Made by a program: the position numbers and the translations under genes
The notes under the pieces: model-generated
Seen by the model: the letters and a program-made list of their open reading frames with translations, nothing else
What the model was told of the DNA's origin: nothing
Database searches by the model: none
Shown: positions 24,736-33,246 of the stretch, piece after piece
Numbering within the stretch: position 1 is the stretch's first letter
How the letters are laid out: each line of letters starts with the position of its first letter
Assembly: GCF_014650335.1 (NCBI RefSeq)
Contig: NZ_BMUT01000007.1
Span: 62,001-126,000, forward strand
Source of the DNA: Streptomyces hiroshimensis
Lineage (GTDB): Bacteria > Actinomycetota > Actinomycetes > Streptomycetales > Streptomycetaceae
Direction: 5' to 3'
Length of the DNA: 64,000 bases

Positions 24736-26283
24736 GTGCACGACGCTCCTGACATCCGTCCTCTCCCGGGCCGCGGCCCCGAGCCCCTCGTCCGCATACG
24801 CGGCCTGAGCAAACGGCTCGGCGGCACCCCGGCCCTGGACGGGGTCGACCTCGACATCCGCTCCGGCAGCGTGCTGGCCCTGCTCGGTGCCAACGGCGCC
24901 GGGAAGTCCACCCTCATCAAGGTGCTCGCGGGCGTCCACCACGCGGACGCGGGCGAGGTGACCGTCGCCGGGCACCCGCTCGGCACCGAAGCGGCCTCCC
25001 GGTCCATGTCCTTCATCCATCAGGACCTGGGCCTGGTCGGCTGGATGACCGTCGCCGAGAACATCGCCCTGGGCACCGGATACCCGCGCCGCGCAAAACT
25101 GGTGTCCTGGCGGCGGACCCGCCGGCGGTGCGCCGAGGCCCTGGGCATCGTCGCCGCGCACCTCGACCCGGACGCCGTCGTCGCCGACCTCACGCGAGCC
25201 GAGCGCTCCCTGGTCGCCATCGCCCGCGCCCTGTGCACCCGGGCCGCACTCATCGTCCTGGACGAGCCGACCGCCAGCCTCCCGGCGGCCGACTGCGACC
25301 GGCTCTTCGGCGTCCTGCACGCCCTGCGCGACCACGGCCGCGCCGTCGTCTTCGTCACCCACCGGCTCGACGAGGTGTACAAGGTCGCGGACACGTTCGC
25401 CGTTCTGCGCGACGGCCGCCTCGTCAGCCACGGCCCGCTCGCCGGCTACGGCCCCGCCCGGCTGGTGCACGACATCGTGGGCCACGACATCACGGGCCAC
25501 GGGCCGGGCGGCCACGGCATCGCCGCCCCCGCCCCGGGCCCGGCCGTCCTGAGCCTCGACGGCGTGCGGACCGGGAACACCGGGCCCGTCAGCCTGCGGC
25601 TGCGCCCCGGCGAGATCCTCGGCATGGTGGGCCTCACCGGCGCCGGGCACATGGAGCTGGGCCGCGCCCTCGCCGGCTCCCGGCCGGTCCTCGGCGGCCG
25701 GATCCTGCTCGGCGGGCGTCCGTACCGGCCGGGCACGACCGCCGACGCCGTCGGCGCCGGCGTCGGCTTCGTGTCCAGCAACCGTCAGGAGGAGGGCTGC
25801 GCCGCCGAACTGACCGTGCGGGAGAACTTCCTGGCCAACCCCCGGGCGGCGGGCCTGCAGGGCGCGCACTGGATCAGCCCCGGGCGCGAGCGCGCCAGGG
25901 CCGCCGCCCTGATCGAGCGTTTCTCGGTGCACCCCCGGGACAGCGAGAGGCCGATCGCCACCCTCTCCGGCGGCAACCAGCAGAAGGTCATGATCGGCCG
26001 CTGGCTGGGGGCGACCCGGAGCCTGCTGATCCTGGAGGAGCCGACCGCCGGCGTGGACGTCGGCGCCAAGGCGGCGATCTACCGCCTGCTCCGGGACGCA
26101 CTGGCCCGCGGTCTCGCCGTCCTGCTCATCTCCACCGACTTCGAGGAGGTCGCCGACGTGTGCCACCGGGCGCTGGTGTTCGCCCGCGGAACCGTGACGG
26201 CGGAGCTGAGCGGCGAAGCGCTCACGGTCACCGCGCTCACCCACGCCGCGTCGGACATGGCCGCCCTCACCGGGGCACCGTGA
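24736..26283 (+). CDS. sugar ABC importer ATPase, tandem ATP-binding domains
   Basis: 515 aa, two ABC domains in tandem as in RbsA/MglA/XylG. Domain 1 has Walker A GANGAGKST and Walker B LIVLDEPTASLP; its signature is degenerate (DLTRAERSLV). Domain 2 lacks a usable Walker A (GMVGLTGAGH) but keeps the signature LSGGNQQKV and Walker B LLILEEPTAGVD. This asymmetry is normal for the family. It energises uptake of a monosaccharide or similar ligand. GTG start with GGAGGAG upstream. First gene of a complete importer operon; the next gene starts within its stop codon (GTGA). Confidence 0.93.
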   Translation: MHDAPDIRPLPGRGPEPLVRIRGLSKRLGGTPALDGVDLDIRSGSVLALLGANGAGKSTLIKVLAGVHHADAGEVTVAGHPLGTEAASRSMSFIHQDLGLVGWMTVAENIALGTGYPRRAKLVSWRRTRRRCAEALGIVAAHLDPDAVVADLTRAERSLVAIARALCTRAALIVLDEPTASLPAADCDRLFGVLHALRDHGRAVVFVTHRLDEVYKVADTFAVLRDGRLVSHGPLAGYGPARLVHDIVGHDITGHGPGGHGIAAPAPGPAVLSLDGVRTGNTGPVSLRLRPGEILGMVGLTGAGHMELGRALAGSRPVLGGRILLGGRPYRPGTTADAVGAGVGFVSSNRQEEGCAAELTVRENFLANPRAAGLQGAHWISPGRERARAAALIERFSVHPRDSERPIATLSGGNQQKVMIGRWLGATRSLLILEEPTAGVDVGAKAAIYRLLRDALARGLAVLLISTDFEEVADVCHRALVFARGTVTAELSGEALTVTALTHAASDMAALTGAP

Positions 26284-27371
26284 CGATGACCCCGCCCTCC
26301 CCTTCCTCTCCCCCGCCCCCTCCTGCGCCGTATCCCTCCCCTCCCCGGCACCCCTGGGGCCGCTTCTTCGGTCACCTCCTCGGCGCCTACGGCCTCCTCG
26401 CCCTGACCGCCCTGCTGTTCCTGGCCTTCTCCCTCGCCCTGCCCGGCACCTTCCCCACGCTCGACAACGTCTCCGCCGTCCTGTCCGGCCAGTCGATCCC
26501 CGCCATGCTCGCGCTCGGCGCGACGATCCCCATCGCCACCGGCAAGTTCGACCTGTCCATCGGCTACGGCCTCGGCCTCGCGCACGTCATGACGATGCAG
26601 CTCGTCGTCGCCGAAGGGTGGCCCTGGCCGCTCGCCTGCCTCGTGGTGGTCCTCGGCGGGGCGGCCGTCGGCGCGGTCAACGGCGTCGTCGTCGAATTCG
26701 CGAAGATCGACTCCTTTATCGCCACCCTCGGCACCGGCAGCATCATGTACGCCTTCACCGGCTGGATCACCGACGGCGCCCGGATCGTCCCCGGCCCGCA
26801 CGGCCTGCCGGACGCCTTCACGGCCCTCTACGACTCCCGCTTCCTCGGCCTGCCGGTCTCCGCCTTCTACGTCCTCGCCCTCACCGCCGTGCTGTGGCTG
26901 GTGCTCGAACGCCTGCCGCTGGGCCGGTACCTCTACGTCATCGGGTCCAACGCCCGCGCCGCCGACCTCGTGGGCATCCCCTCCCGGCGCTACGTGATCT
27001 ACGCCTTCACCGGATCGGGGCTGGTCGTCGGCATCGCCGGTGTGCTGCTCGCCGCGCAGCAGCAGACCGGCAACCCCAGCGTCGGCATGGACTACCTGCT
27101 GCCCGCCTTCGTCGGCGCGCTGCTCGGCTCGACCGCGATCAGGCCCGGCCGCGCCAACGCCCTGGGGACCCTCGTCGCCGTCACCGTCCTGGCCGTCGGC
27201 CTCGCGGGCATCGGCCAGCTCGGCGCCCGGTTCTGGGTCACCCCGCTGTTCAACGGCAGCACCCTGCTCCTCGCGGTCGGCCTCGCCGGCTACGCCGCGC
27301 GGCGGCAGCTGCGCCAACGGCGGACGCAACCCTCCCGGACGCCCCGTCAGCCGCCCGGAGCCACCCCGTGA
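26280..27371 (+). CDS. sugar ABC importer permease
   Basis: About 363 aa, RbsC-type permease with 8-10 membrane helices. After a Pro/Ser-rich N-terminus (about 25 residues) helices begin at FFGHLLGAYGLLALTALLFL; the family hallmark GKFDLSIGYGLGLA and the cytoplasmic loop VIGSNARAADLVGIPSRR, which contacts the ATPase, are present. The GTG at 26280 overlaps the stop of the ATPase gene (GTGA); an ATG two codons later is the alternative. Works with the neighbouring ATPase and binding protein. Confidence 0.92.
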   Translation: MTMTPPSPSSPPPPPAPYPSPPRHPWGRFFGHLLGAYGLLALTALLFLAFSLALPGTFPTLDNVSAVLSGQSIPAMLALGATIPIATGKFDLSIGYGLGLAHVMTMQLVVAEGWPWPLACLVVVLGGAAVGAVNGVVVEFAKIDSFIATLGTGSIMYAFTGWITDGARIVPGPHGLPDAFTALYDSRFLGLPVSAFYVLALTAVLWLVLERLPLGRYLYVIGSNARAADLVGIPSRRYVIYAFTGSGLVVGIAGVLLAAQQQTGNPSVGMDYLLPAFVGALLGSTAIRPGRANALGTLVAVTVLAVGLAGIGQLGARFWVTPLFNGSTLLLAVGLAGYAARRQLRQRRTQPSRTPRQPPGATP

Positions 27372-27425
27372 CCACGTCCCCTGACCGCCTCCTCCCCCTC
27401 GGCTGACGTCCCGCAAGGAGCGCCC

Positions 27426-28586
27426 GTGCACGCGAACCGCAAGACCACCCTGGCGGGTGCGGTCGCACTGGCGGTGGCGGTGGCGGCAGGCGCCGCCACC
27501 GCCGGCTGCGAACGCGGCGCGTCGACGGGCGCCGCCTCCCCGCCCCCGGAGCCGACGGCGGCCGGCTGCCCCGCCGCCCTGGCGAAGGCCCGGGCGGCCA
27601 CCCGGCAGGCCGAGAAGACCGACGCGGCATGGGACGGCCCCGCCACCGGCCCCCGGGCGGTCCGCGGCAAGAAGATCGTCTACGTCGCGCAGACCATGAC
27701 CAACCCCGGTGTCGCAGGCACCGCCCACGGCGTGCAGGAAGCCGCGAAAGCCATCGGCTGGGACGTCCGCGTGATCGACGGCCAGGGCACGCCCGCCGGG
27801 ATCCAGGCGGCGTTCAGCCAGGCCATCACCCTGCGGCCGGCGGGCATCGTCATCGGCGGCTTCGACCCCCACCTGACGTCCCAGCAGGTCGCGAAGGCCC
27901 GTACCGACCGCATCCCGCTCATCGGCTGGCACGCGGTCGGCTCCCCCGGCCCGAGCAGGGACGCCGGTCTCTTCACCAACATCACCACCCGGGTCGAGGA
28001 CGTCGCGCGGATCAGCGCGGACTGGGTCATCGCCCACTCCCACGGCACCGCCGGAGTCGTCGTGTTCACCGACGCCTCGATCCCCTTCGCCAGGAACAAG
28101 TCCGAGCTCATCAAGAAGGAGCTCGCCACCTGCTCCGGAGTGGAGCTCCTCGCGGAGGAGAACATCCCGATCTCCGACACGAGCAGCCGCACGCCCCAGG
28201 AAGTCTCCTCCCTCCTCTCCCGCTTCCCGGACGCCTGGACCCACTCCGTCGCCATCAACGACGTCTACTTCGCCGACGCGGCCCCGGCCCTGCGCGCCGC
28301 CCGCAGGAAAGGCGGCGGCCCCCCGTACAACATCGGCGCGGGCGACGGCGACCCCTCCGCCTTCCAGCGCATCAACAGCAAGCAATTCCAGACCGCCACC
28401 GTCCCCGAAGCCCTCACCGAACAAGGCTGGCAGACCGTCGACGAATTCAACCGCGCCTTCTCCGGCCGCCCCGCCAGCGGCTACGTCGCCCCCGTCCACA
28501 TCACCACCGCCGCCAACAGCGCCGGAACCACCTCCTGGGACCCGCCCGGCTACCGCGCCGCCTACCGGAAGATCTGGGGCAAGTAG
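27426..28586 (+). CDS. sugar ABC importer substrate-binding lipoprotein
   Basis: 386 aa. Lipoprotein signal: basic start, hydrophobic core and lipobox ATAGC (Cys at about residue 28), so it is anchored outside the membrane. The mature part is a type I periplasmic-binding-protein fold: IVYVAQTMTNPGVAGTAHGVQEAA, GIVIGGFDP, IPLIGWHAV, AGVVVFTDASIPFA. This is the ribose/xylose-binding-protein class; the ligand is not identifiable. GTG start with AAGGAG upstream, 54 bp after the permease gene. No dedicated regulator gene is adjacent. Confidence 0.92.
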   Translation: MHANRKTTLAGAVALAVAVAAGAATAGCERGASTGAASPPPEPTAAGCPAALAKARAATRQAEKTDAAWDGPATGPRAVRGKKIVYVAQTMTNPGVAGTAHGVQEAAKAIGWDVRVIDGQGTPAGIQAAFSQAITLRPAGIVIGGFDPHLTSQQVAKARTDRIPLIGWHAVGSPGPSRDAGLFTNITTRVEDVARISADWVIAHSHGTAGVVVFTDASIPFARNKSELIKKELATCSGVELLAEENIPISDTSSRTPQEVSSLLSRFPDAWTHSVAINDVYFADAAPALRAARRKGGGPPYNIGAGDGDPSAFQRINSKQFQTATVPEALTEQGWQTVDEFNRAFSGRPASGYVAPVHITTAANSAGTTSWDPPGYRAAYRKIWGK

Positions 28587-28675
28587 GAGAAGGGGAATGG
28601 CCGAACCGAGGGCAGGCTTCCAGACCTGGACGTCAATGGGTGCACCTGCTTTGGGGCAATACCGGTCCGCGAGGG

Positions 28676-28957
28676 TCACCTGCGCTCTTGGTCGTGCCGG
28701 TGGTCCCGACGGTCCTGTCGCGCCCAGCGGCCACGCCGCTGCTGACGGTAGCGGCGGTCCCAACGGTCCAGCCGATCCCTGCGGTCCCGGTACTCCTGAT
28801 AGTCCCGGCCGTGCCGAAAAAAGCCCGGGCGCCCGGCGTCGCCACGGCCGTACCGGACGACACCGAAGATCAGCACAGCTGCGGCCACCCACAAGAGGGG
28901 GTGGAGGAATCCGAAACCGACCAGTGCTACGACGAGGATGAGAAGGACGGACAGCAT
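28676..28957 (-). CDS. small hydrophobic protein with Arg/Asp-rich tail
   Basis: 93 aa. Two short hydrophobic helices (residues 2-34, SVLLILVVALVGFGF and PLLWVAAAVLIFGVV) form a hairpin, then a tail made almost entirely of Arg, Asp, Tyr, Gln and Trp (RDYQEYRDRRDRLDRWDRRYRQQ). The same hairpin-plus-basic-tail plan is seen in the 56-aa protein at 30530, so the two are probably related stress-associated membrane proteins. ATG preceded by GGAGG. Convergent with the ABC importer operon. Confidence 0.72.
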   Translation of the reverse strand: MLSVLLILVVALVGFGFLHPLLWVAAAVLIFGVVRYGRGDAGRPGFFRHGRDYQEYRDRRDRLDRWDRRYRQQRRGRWARQDRRDHRHDQERR

Positions 28958-29443
28958 GATGGCCTCCACGGCTCGGCCGGGTGCCCTGGACCACTTCCCC
29001 GGCCTACGGGCCCGGCGCGCCGACGGCCGCGGACCGCGCCGCAGTCTTGACGTCGGGAAAGGCCAGGAGGAACCGGCTCGGCCCGCCGGGCGCCTCCCGC
29101 ACAAGTCCAGGGAACGGACCGGATCTCAACGCTGCCGGGGGCTGGGGCCTCACTGCACAACGTAGCCCCTTCGGGAGCCCGCCAACACCCCTGCACAGAG
29201 CCGGCTTTGACGGCCCGGCCTACGCGCCGGTCTCGCCGACACCCTCGCCCGGCTCCTCACCGGCATGGTCTCCGCGTACCAGGTGGGCTCCCCCACGGGC
29301 GTAGCGCCCCGGCAACCGGACGATCAGGCCGGGGTGCCGTTGCCGGCCGAGCAGGCCGGGCGTCGGTGACGCCGTGCGGAGCCTCACTACCGGTGACATG
29401 GTGATAGTGATCCATCAGTCCGAGCCTCACGAGGGAAGTGACC
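28958..29443. other. 486-bp gap with one copy of a 39-bp repeat
   Basis: No gene is supported. It contains the first copy (29131-29169) of an imperfect 39-bp repeat and, on the plus side, presumably the promoter of the 63-aa protein gene (GTGACATGGTGATAGTG region near 29390-29412). Open frames here are composition artefacts. Confidence 0.5.
29131..29169 (+). repeat. 39-bp dispersed repeat, copy 1
   Basis: Begins GCTGCCGGGGGCTGGGGCCT and ends CGTAGCCCC; 34 of 39 positions match copy 2 at 29874. The 3' part has GGGGC/GCCCC ends that can pair into a hairpin. Both copies are intergenic and in the same orientation, and both are preceded by GGATCTC. Confidence 0.75.
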
Positions 29444-29635
29444 ATGGAAAACGCCGATCAGTCCCAGGACAAGGAACGTCACCTGGCCGACGAGGCCAAA
29501 CACCCTCGCCCCGGCGAGAAGGCTCGTACGAAGCACGCGGAGCATGTGGCGCGCGACAGAGTGAAGCAGACCAAGGAGGACGCCGAGGACAGGGCTTCCG
29601 AAGCTGACGCGAAGACCCGGGACCCCCGCGAGTAG
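29444..29635 (+). CDS. small highly charged hydrophilic protein
   Basis: 63 aa, almost devoid of hydrophobic residues: Lys, Arg, Glu, Asp, Ala, Gln and His make up most of it, with helix-forming heptads (KARTKHAEHVARDRVKQTKED). It resembles hydrophilin/CsbD-neighbourhood stress proteins, but no family is recognised. ATG chosen with GAGGGA seven bases upstream; an in-frame GTG two codons earlier is the alternative. It belongs to a cluster of tiny proteins that includes a CsbD homologue. Confidence 0.65.
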   Translation: MENADQSQDKERHLADEAKHPRPGEKARTKHAEHVARDRVKQTKEDAEDRASEADAKTRDPRE

Positions 29636-30200
29636 ACCCCGCACCAGGTACGACCCCTGGAAGGAGGGATCAGCGCCGCGGTCCCCCCCCCGGCACATCA
29701 GGGACCTTGTGCCGCCGGCCCATGGCGGACGCCCGGTGCGAGCACCAGGACCGGTGGCACAAGGCGGAGGCCACGGGGATCAGCCCTCGCAGAAGGCAGG
29801 AGCCCGAGGGCGGTGCGGGAGGTTCCGGCACCTATGCGCATCACGCGCCTCCTCGGAGCGGAAGGGATCTCGCGCTGCCGGGGACCGGGGCCTCACCGCG
29901 CAGCGTAGCCCCGCCCTCATCCCAGGAACGTCCCTGAAGCCACCACAATATGACACCTATTCATGTTCGGCGAGCAGGACTAGCTTGCGCGGTGCAGCCC
30001 CGGCCCCCGGCAGCAGCGAGCACTCACCTCGCGTCCTCGGGCGCACGCTGCGCATCGGTGCCGGAAGCCTCCTCAGGACGGCCGGGGACGGCCCCGCACT
30101 CGCCGTCGCCACGCGATTCCGGCCCGGCACCGGCGCTCTCCTCGCGGGCAGCGCTCCGCCGCCCGTCCGCGTCGCACGCATCTGACGGCAGGCGGTACTC
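29636..30200 (+). other. 565-bp gap with second copy of the 39-bp repeat
   Basis: No supported gene; a 158-codon open frame here is Arg/Ala/Gly-rich and lacks a ribosome-binding site. Contains the repeat copy at 29874-29912. An AT-rich patch follows at 29941-29965 (CACAATATGACACCTATTCA), a possible promoter for the small genes downstream. Confidence 0.5.
29874..29912 (+). repeat. 39-bp dispersed repeat, copy 2
   Basis: Begins GCTGCCGGGGACCGGGGCCT and ends CGTAGCCCC; five substitutions from copy 1, 743 bp away in the same orientation. Confidence 0.75.
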
Positions 30201-30407
30201 ATGTACGCGCTGATCATCCCTGCTCTGACCCCTTTCGTTCTGCTCGCCGGTGTCATGGGCCTGTCCTGGTGGGAGGATCACGTCCTGCCACCGGCCGACC
30301 CGACGGAAGCCGCCAACGCCTCATCGCGAGCCCCATCGGCCCCGGCTCACAGGCCGGAACGCGCCACTGCTGCACATCCGTTGACAGGGGAGAGCGCCGG
30401 GCGTTGA
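30201..30407 (+). CDS. small single-pass membrane protein
   Basis: 68 aa. One transmembrane helix (residues 2-24, YALIIPALTPFVLLAGVMGLSWW) followed by EDHVLPP and a Pro/Ala/Arg tail. Short proteins with this helix-E-D-x-x-LPP plan are familiar in Streptomyces genomes but have no assigned role. The ribosome-binding site is weak (GGCAGG), so the call is moderate. It sits within the cluster of tiny stress-type proteins. Confidence 0.55.
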   Translation: MYALIIPALTPFVLLAGVMGLSWWEDHVLPPADPTEAANASSRAPSAPAHRPERATAAHPLTGESAGR

Positions 30408-30529
30408 CTGACTCTCACGGCGTAGGGCTACGACGCCCCGGCATTCTCCGGGCGACGCCCCCCGTCCAGCTTCGCCCGGACCTCGCGGAACTCAGGGAAT
30501 CCTCACCTGTGCCCATCGGAGGTCCGGCC

Positions 30530-30700
30530 GTGAACATCTGGATTGTCCTCCTCCTGCTGACTCTGCTGTTGTTCGGGCTCGGCTTCGCCATGCACCTGCT
30601 GTGGATCGCCGCGGGCGTCGTACTGATCGTCTCGGTCTTCGGCCTCGGCCGCCGCACCCGTAGCCGTGGCGGGTCCCGCTACGGCCGCGCCCGCCGTTAG
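30530..30700 (+). CDS. small hydrophobic membrane protein
   Basis: 56 aa: a long hydrophobic hairpin (residues 2-38, IWIVLLLLTLLLFGLGFAMHLLWIAAG region) and a basic Arg/Gly tail. This is the streptomycete hydrophobic protein type. GTG start with GGAGG nine bases upstream, TAG stop. It shares its plan, including the phrase FGLGFAMHLLW versus GFGFLHPLLW, with the 93-aa protein at 28676. Lies 70 bp before the CsbD gene and may be cotranscribed. Confidence 0.75.
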   Translation: MNIWIVLLLLTLLLFGLGFAMHLLWIAAGVVLIVSVFGLGRRTRSRGGSRYGRARR

Positions 30701-30770
30701 CCGGCCTCAGGCTTCGGCCCACCCACGAGAACGACGCCTGCACATCCCGATGAACGCGAAAGGGACTGCC

Positions 30771-30944
30771 ATGAGTCTGGGAAAGAAGTTCAAGGACAAG
30801 ACACAGGTGCTCAGCGGAAAGATCAAACAGAGCATCGGCCGGGCCACCGGGAACAGGCGGCTGGAAACGGAAGGGAAGACGGACCGCGTCGCGGGAAATC
30901 TGAAGCAGTCCGGCGAGAAGGCCAAGGACGCCTTCAAACGCTGA
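30771..30944 (+). CDS. CsbD-family stress protein
   Basis: 57 aa. The CsbD pattern is clear: an N-terminal KKFKDKTQVLSGKIKQSIGRATGN, a middle LETEGKTDRVAGNLKQ and a Lys-rich end. CsbD proteins are small, abundant general-stress proteins under SigB control in Bacillus and are common in Streptomyces; molecular function is unknown. Start chosen at the second ATG (30771), which has AAAGGGA eight bases upstream; the earlier ATG adds seven residues. Confidence 0.9.
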   Translation: MSLGKKFKDKTQVLSGKIKQSIGRATGNRRLETEGKTDRVAGNLKQSGEKAKDAFKR

Positions 30945-31075
30945 CCCCGACCGCCCCGGGTGGCGCCCGCGCCGCGTGGGCACCACCCGGCAGGCGCAGA
31001 TGCGAGGTACGACCGACAGGAGCTGACGGGAATGAAACAGAGCGGCTTACGAGCCGGGTGCCGACGAGGGCAGCC

Positions 31076-31702
31076 ATGTCCACCGTTGTGATCGCTGCCT
31101 CGATCATCGTGACCGTCACGGTTGTGGCCGCCGTCCTCTTCACCGGACGCGGCCGGGCAAGTGGCGGGCACAGGCTGAAACGGCGCTTCGGCCCCGAGTA
31201 CGCCCGTGCCGTCGCCCGCCACGACGGCAACATCAAGGAAGCCGAGCGGGAACTCGATGAGCGCGTGCAGCGGCACGGGGCCCTCAAAAAGCAGCCGCTG
31301 CCGCCCGGGGCCCGCGAGCAGTACGTGGTCCTGTGGGCCCGGATCCAGGAGTGGTTCGTCGACTCGCCGTGGGAGGCGGCCGCCGGGGCGGATGTGGTAC
31401 TGGCGCGGCTGGCGAAGGAGCGGGGCTTCCCCGGCGGTGAGGAGTTCGAGGAACAGCTGGCCGCGCTCTCCGTCCACCACGCCGGGCAGGTCCACGGATA
31501 CCGCAGGGTGCACATGGCCGTGCACGGCCGGGCCGGCACGGAGGAGATGCGGGAGGCCGTGGTCGAGGCCCGGGACCTCTTCGACGAACTGCTCACGCAA
31601 CGACCGGACGACTCGGGCCGACGACAGCCGCAGTCCTCCGAAGACCGCCACCACGCGCCGAGGGGCTTGGCCGGCGTCACGCGAAGGGATAGGGGCACGT
31701 GA
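31076..31702 (+). CDS. membrane-anchored streptomycete hypothetical protein
   Basis: 208 aa. One N-terminal helix (residues 2-22, TVVIAASIIVTVTVVAAVLF) then a cytoplasmic or external helical domain beginning LKRRFGPEYARAVARHDGNIKEAERELDERVQRH. This pattern (RFGPEYxRxV, then ERELxERxxRH, then a YVVLWARIQEWFVDSPWEA-like stretch) is common to a family found beside CsbD and hydrophobic-protein genes in Streptomyces; its role is unknown. ATG chosen after GAGGGC; a GTG six codons earlier is possible. Ends with GTGA overlap with the next gene, so the two are coupled. Confidence 0.8.
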   Translation: MSTVVIAASIIVTVTVVAAVLFTGRGRASGGHRLKRRFGPEYARAVARHDGNIKEAERELDERVQRHGALKKQPLPPGAREQYVVLWARIQEWFVDSPWEAAAGADVVLARLAKERGFPGGEEFEEQLAALSVHHAGQVHGYRRVHMAVHGRAGTEEMREAVVEARDLFDELLTQRPDDSGRRQPQSSEDRHHAPRGLAGVTRRDRGT

Positions 31703-32124
31703 TGATGTACGACCAAGAACGCGCACAGCAACCCCCGGCCAGAAGCCGGCCCCCCGCTGAGCCACGCGCCCCCCACACGCCTCCCCCCGAGCCGGCCCGG
31801 CCACCGCTCGGACCCGTCACGGATGCCGACGGTCCCGGCCGCGTCCCGGGCTGCGGACGGCTGTTCCCGCAGGACTCCCGGGACAAACTGACCACGCGCC
31901 TCCAGCAGGCCGTCAGCACCTTCGTCGACAGGCCGCGCCTGGCGGTGGAGGAAGCCGGGGGCGCCTTCGACGAAGCCGTCGCCTGCCTCACTGACGCCCT
32001 CGCGGAACGAAGGCGCACCCTCCGTGCGAACCGGCAGGGCCAGGACACCGAGGCGGAGACGGAGGAACTGCGGCTCGCACTACGGCAGTACCGGGAGATC
32101 ACAGAGCGGCTGCTGCGTATGTGA
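31699..32124 (+). CDS. streptomycete hypothetical protein, partner of the preceding gene
   Basis: 141 aa. A Pro-rich, disordered first third (about 45 residues), then a helical region: FPQDSRDKLTTRLQQAVSTFVD, then LTDALAERRRTLRANRQ and ELRLALRQYREITERLLRM. This domain recurs in Streptomyces next to the 208-aa membrane-anchored family seen here and CsbD, so the pair probably works together. The GTG start overlaps the upstream stop (GTGA); two ATGs follow at once. No catalytic motif is recognised. Confidence 0.78.
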   Translation: MMMYDQERAQQPPARSRPPAEPRAPHTPPPEPARPPLGPVTDADGPGRVPGCGRLFPQDSRDKLTTRLQQAVSTFVDRPRLAVEEAGGAFDEAVACLTDALAERRRTLRANRQGQDTEAETEELRLALRQYREITERLLRM

Positions 32125-32473
32125 GCCGTCACCGCTTCGCCGCGCCCTGAACTGCTGCCGACCGATGAGTCGCCGCAGCAGGACGCGCCCGGCCGCCCCC
32201 GCCTCCGTGAGTCGCAGCGGCGGCCGTCCTCCGCCCTGCATACAATCGTTTCTGCAGAACACAGTGCAACGGCCCCTCAGCGCACGGCAACCCCGTCTTC
32301 CGGCTCCCGCGCACGGCCGTCACGAACGGAACCCGCGACACAGCCCCCGGTGCACCGCCGCCCCAGGGCCGTTCGGCCCATGGCGGACGGCGCTCGCGGC
32401 AGATCATGATCGAGGCAGCGCAGCGGCACACCGGCCGTCGAAGCGGTGCGCCGACCGTCGACGGGAGCCGGTT
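32125..32473 (+). other. 349-bp gap upstream of the response regulator
   Basis: No gene seen. A TACAAT (32241-32246) inside CTGCATACAATCGTTTCTGC could be a -10 box; CTGCA and TGCAG flank it as a short inverted repeat. No obvious -35 box and no DosR-type box was found by eye. Confidence 0.4.
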
Positions 32474-33202
32474 GTGGACCAGACAGAGGCGTTCTCCCCG
32501 GACAGGCCGATCCGGGTCTTCCTCCTGGACGACCACGAGGTCGTCCGGCGGGGCGTCCACGACCTGCTGGACGCCGAGGACGACATCGTGGTTGCCGGCG
32601 AGGCGGGCACCATCGACCAGGCCCTCGCCCGGGGGCCCGCCCTCCGCCCCGACGTCGCCGTCCTGGACGTACGGCTGCCGGACGGCGACGGCATCACGGT
32701 CTGCCGGGAGCTGCGCTCGCGGATGCCGGGGCTGGCCTGCCTGATGCTCACCTCGTTCGACGACGATGACGCCCTCCTGGACGCGATCATGGCCGGAGCC
32801 GCCGGGTACGTCCTCAAGCAGATCAAGGGCTCCGATCTCGTCTCCGCCATCCGTACCGTCGCCTCGGGCCAGTCCATGCTCGACCCGGCCACGACCACGC
32901 GCCTGATGAGCAGCCTGCGCGGGGACGGTGAGGACGCCGGACCCGGCGACGGGCGGCTCGCCGGTCTCTCGCCCCGCGAGCGCGACATCCTCGCCCTGAT
33001 CGGGGACGGGCTCACCAACCGTCAGATCGGCAAGAAGCTGTTCCTGTCCGAGAAGACCGTCAAGAACCACATCTCGCGGCTGCTCGCCAAACTCGGCGTC
33101 GAGCGCCGCATCCAGGCGGCCGTCCTCGCCACCCGGGCCGCCGGACCGGGTGGCGCGGGCGGCCCGGGTGAACACGGCGACGGGCCCGGTGGACGGTCGT
33201 AA
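32474..33202 (+). CDS. NarL/LuxR-type response regulator (DosR/DevR-like)
   Basis: 242 aa. Receiver domain: acidic pair in VFLLDDHEVVRRG, phosphoacceptor Asp in VAVLDVRLPDGDG, Thr/Ser in MLTSFDDD and Lys in YVLKQIKG. C-terminal LuxR-type helix-turn-helix (LSPRERDILALIGDGLTNRQIGKKLFLSEKTVKNHISRLLAKLG). The VKNHISRLLAKLGVERRIQAAVLATR end is closest to mycobacterial DosR and streptomycete OsdR, which respond to hypoxia and redox signals. GTG start after GGGAG. Convergent with a GAF histidine kinase that is the obvious partner. Confidence 0.93.
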   Translation: MDQTEAFSPDRPIRVFLLDDHEVVRRGVHDLLDAEDDIVVAGEAGTIDQALARGPALRPDVAVLDVRLPDGDGITVCRELRSRMPGLACLMLTSFDDDDALLDAIMAGAAGYVLKQIKGSDLVSAIRTVASGQSMLDPATTTRLMSSLRGDGEDAGPGDGRLAGLSPRERDILALIGDGLTNRQIGKKLFLSEKTVKNHISRLLAKLGVERRIQAAVLATRAAGPGGAGGPGEHGDGPGGRS

Positions 33203-33246
33203 GCCGGCCGGGGGATCGCGTTCCGGGGCGACGGGGACTCTCCCGG

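Noticed and set aside
21651..25016. 1121-codon minus-strand open frame
   Set aside because: Antisense of the SpoIIE-type gene; Gly/Val/Asp-rich with no domain, a usual artefact of high third-position GC.
26079..28994. 971-codon minus-strand open frame
   Set aside because: Antisense of the sugar importer operon, low-complexity composition.
29709..30185. 158-codon plus-strand open frame in the stress island
   Set aside because: No ribosome-binding site, no recognisable domain, and it contains the 39-bp repeat in a frame not shared with copy 1.
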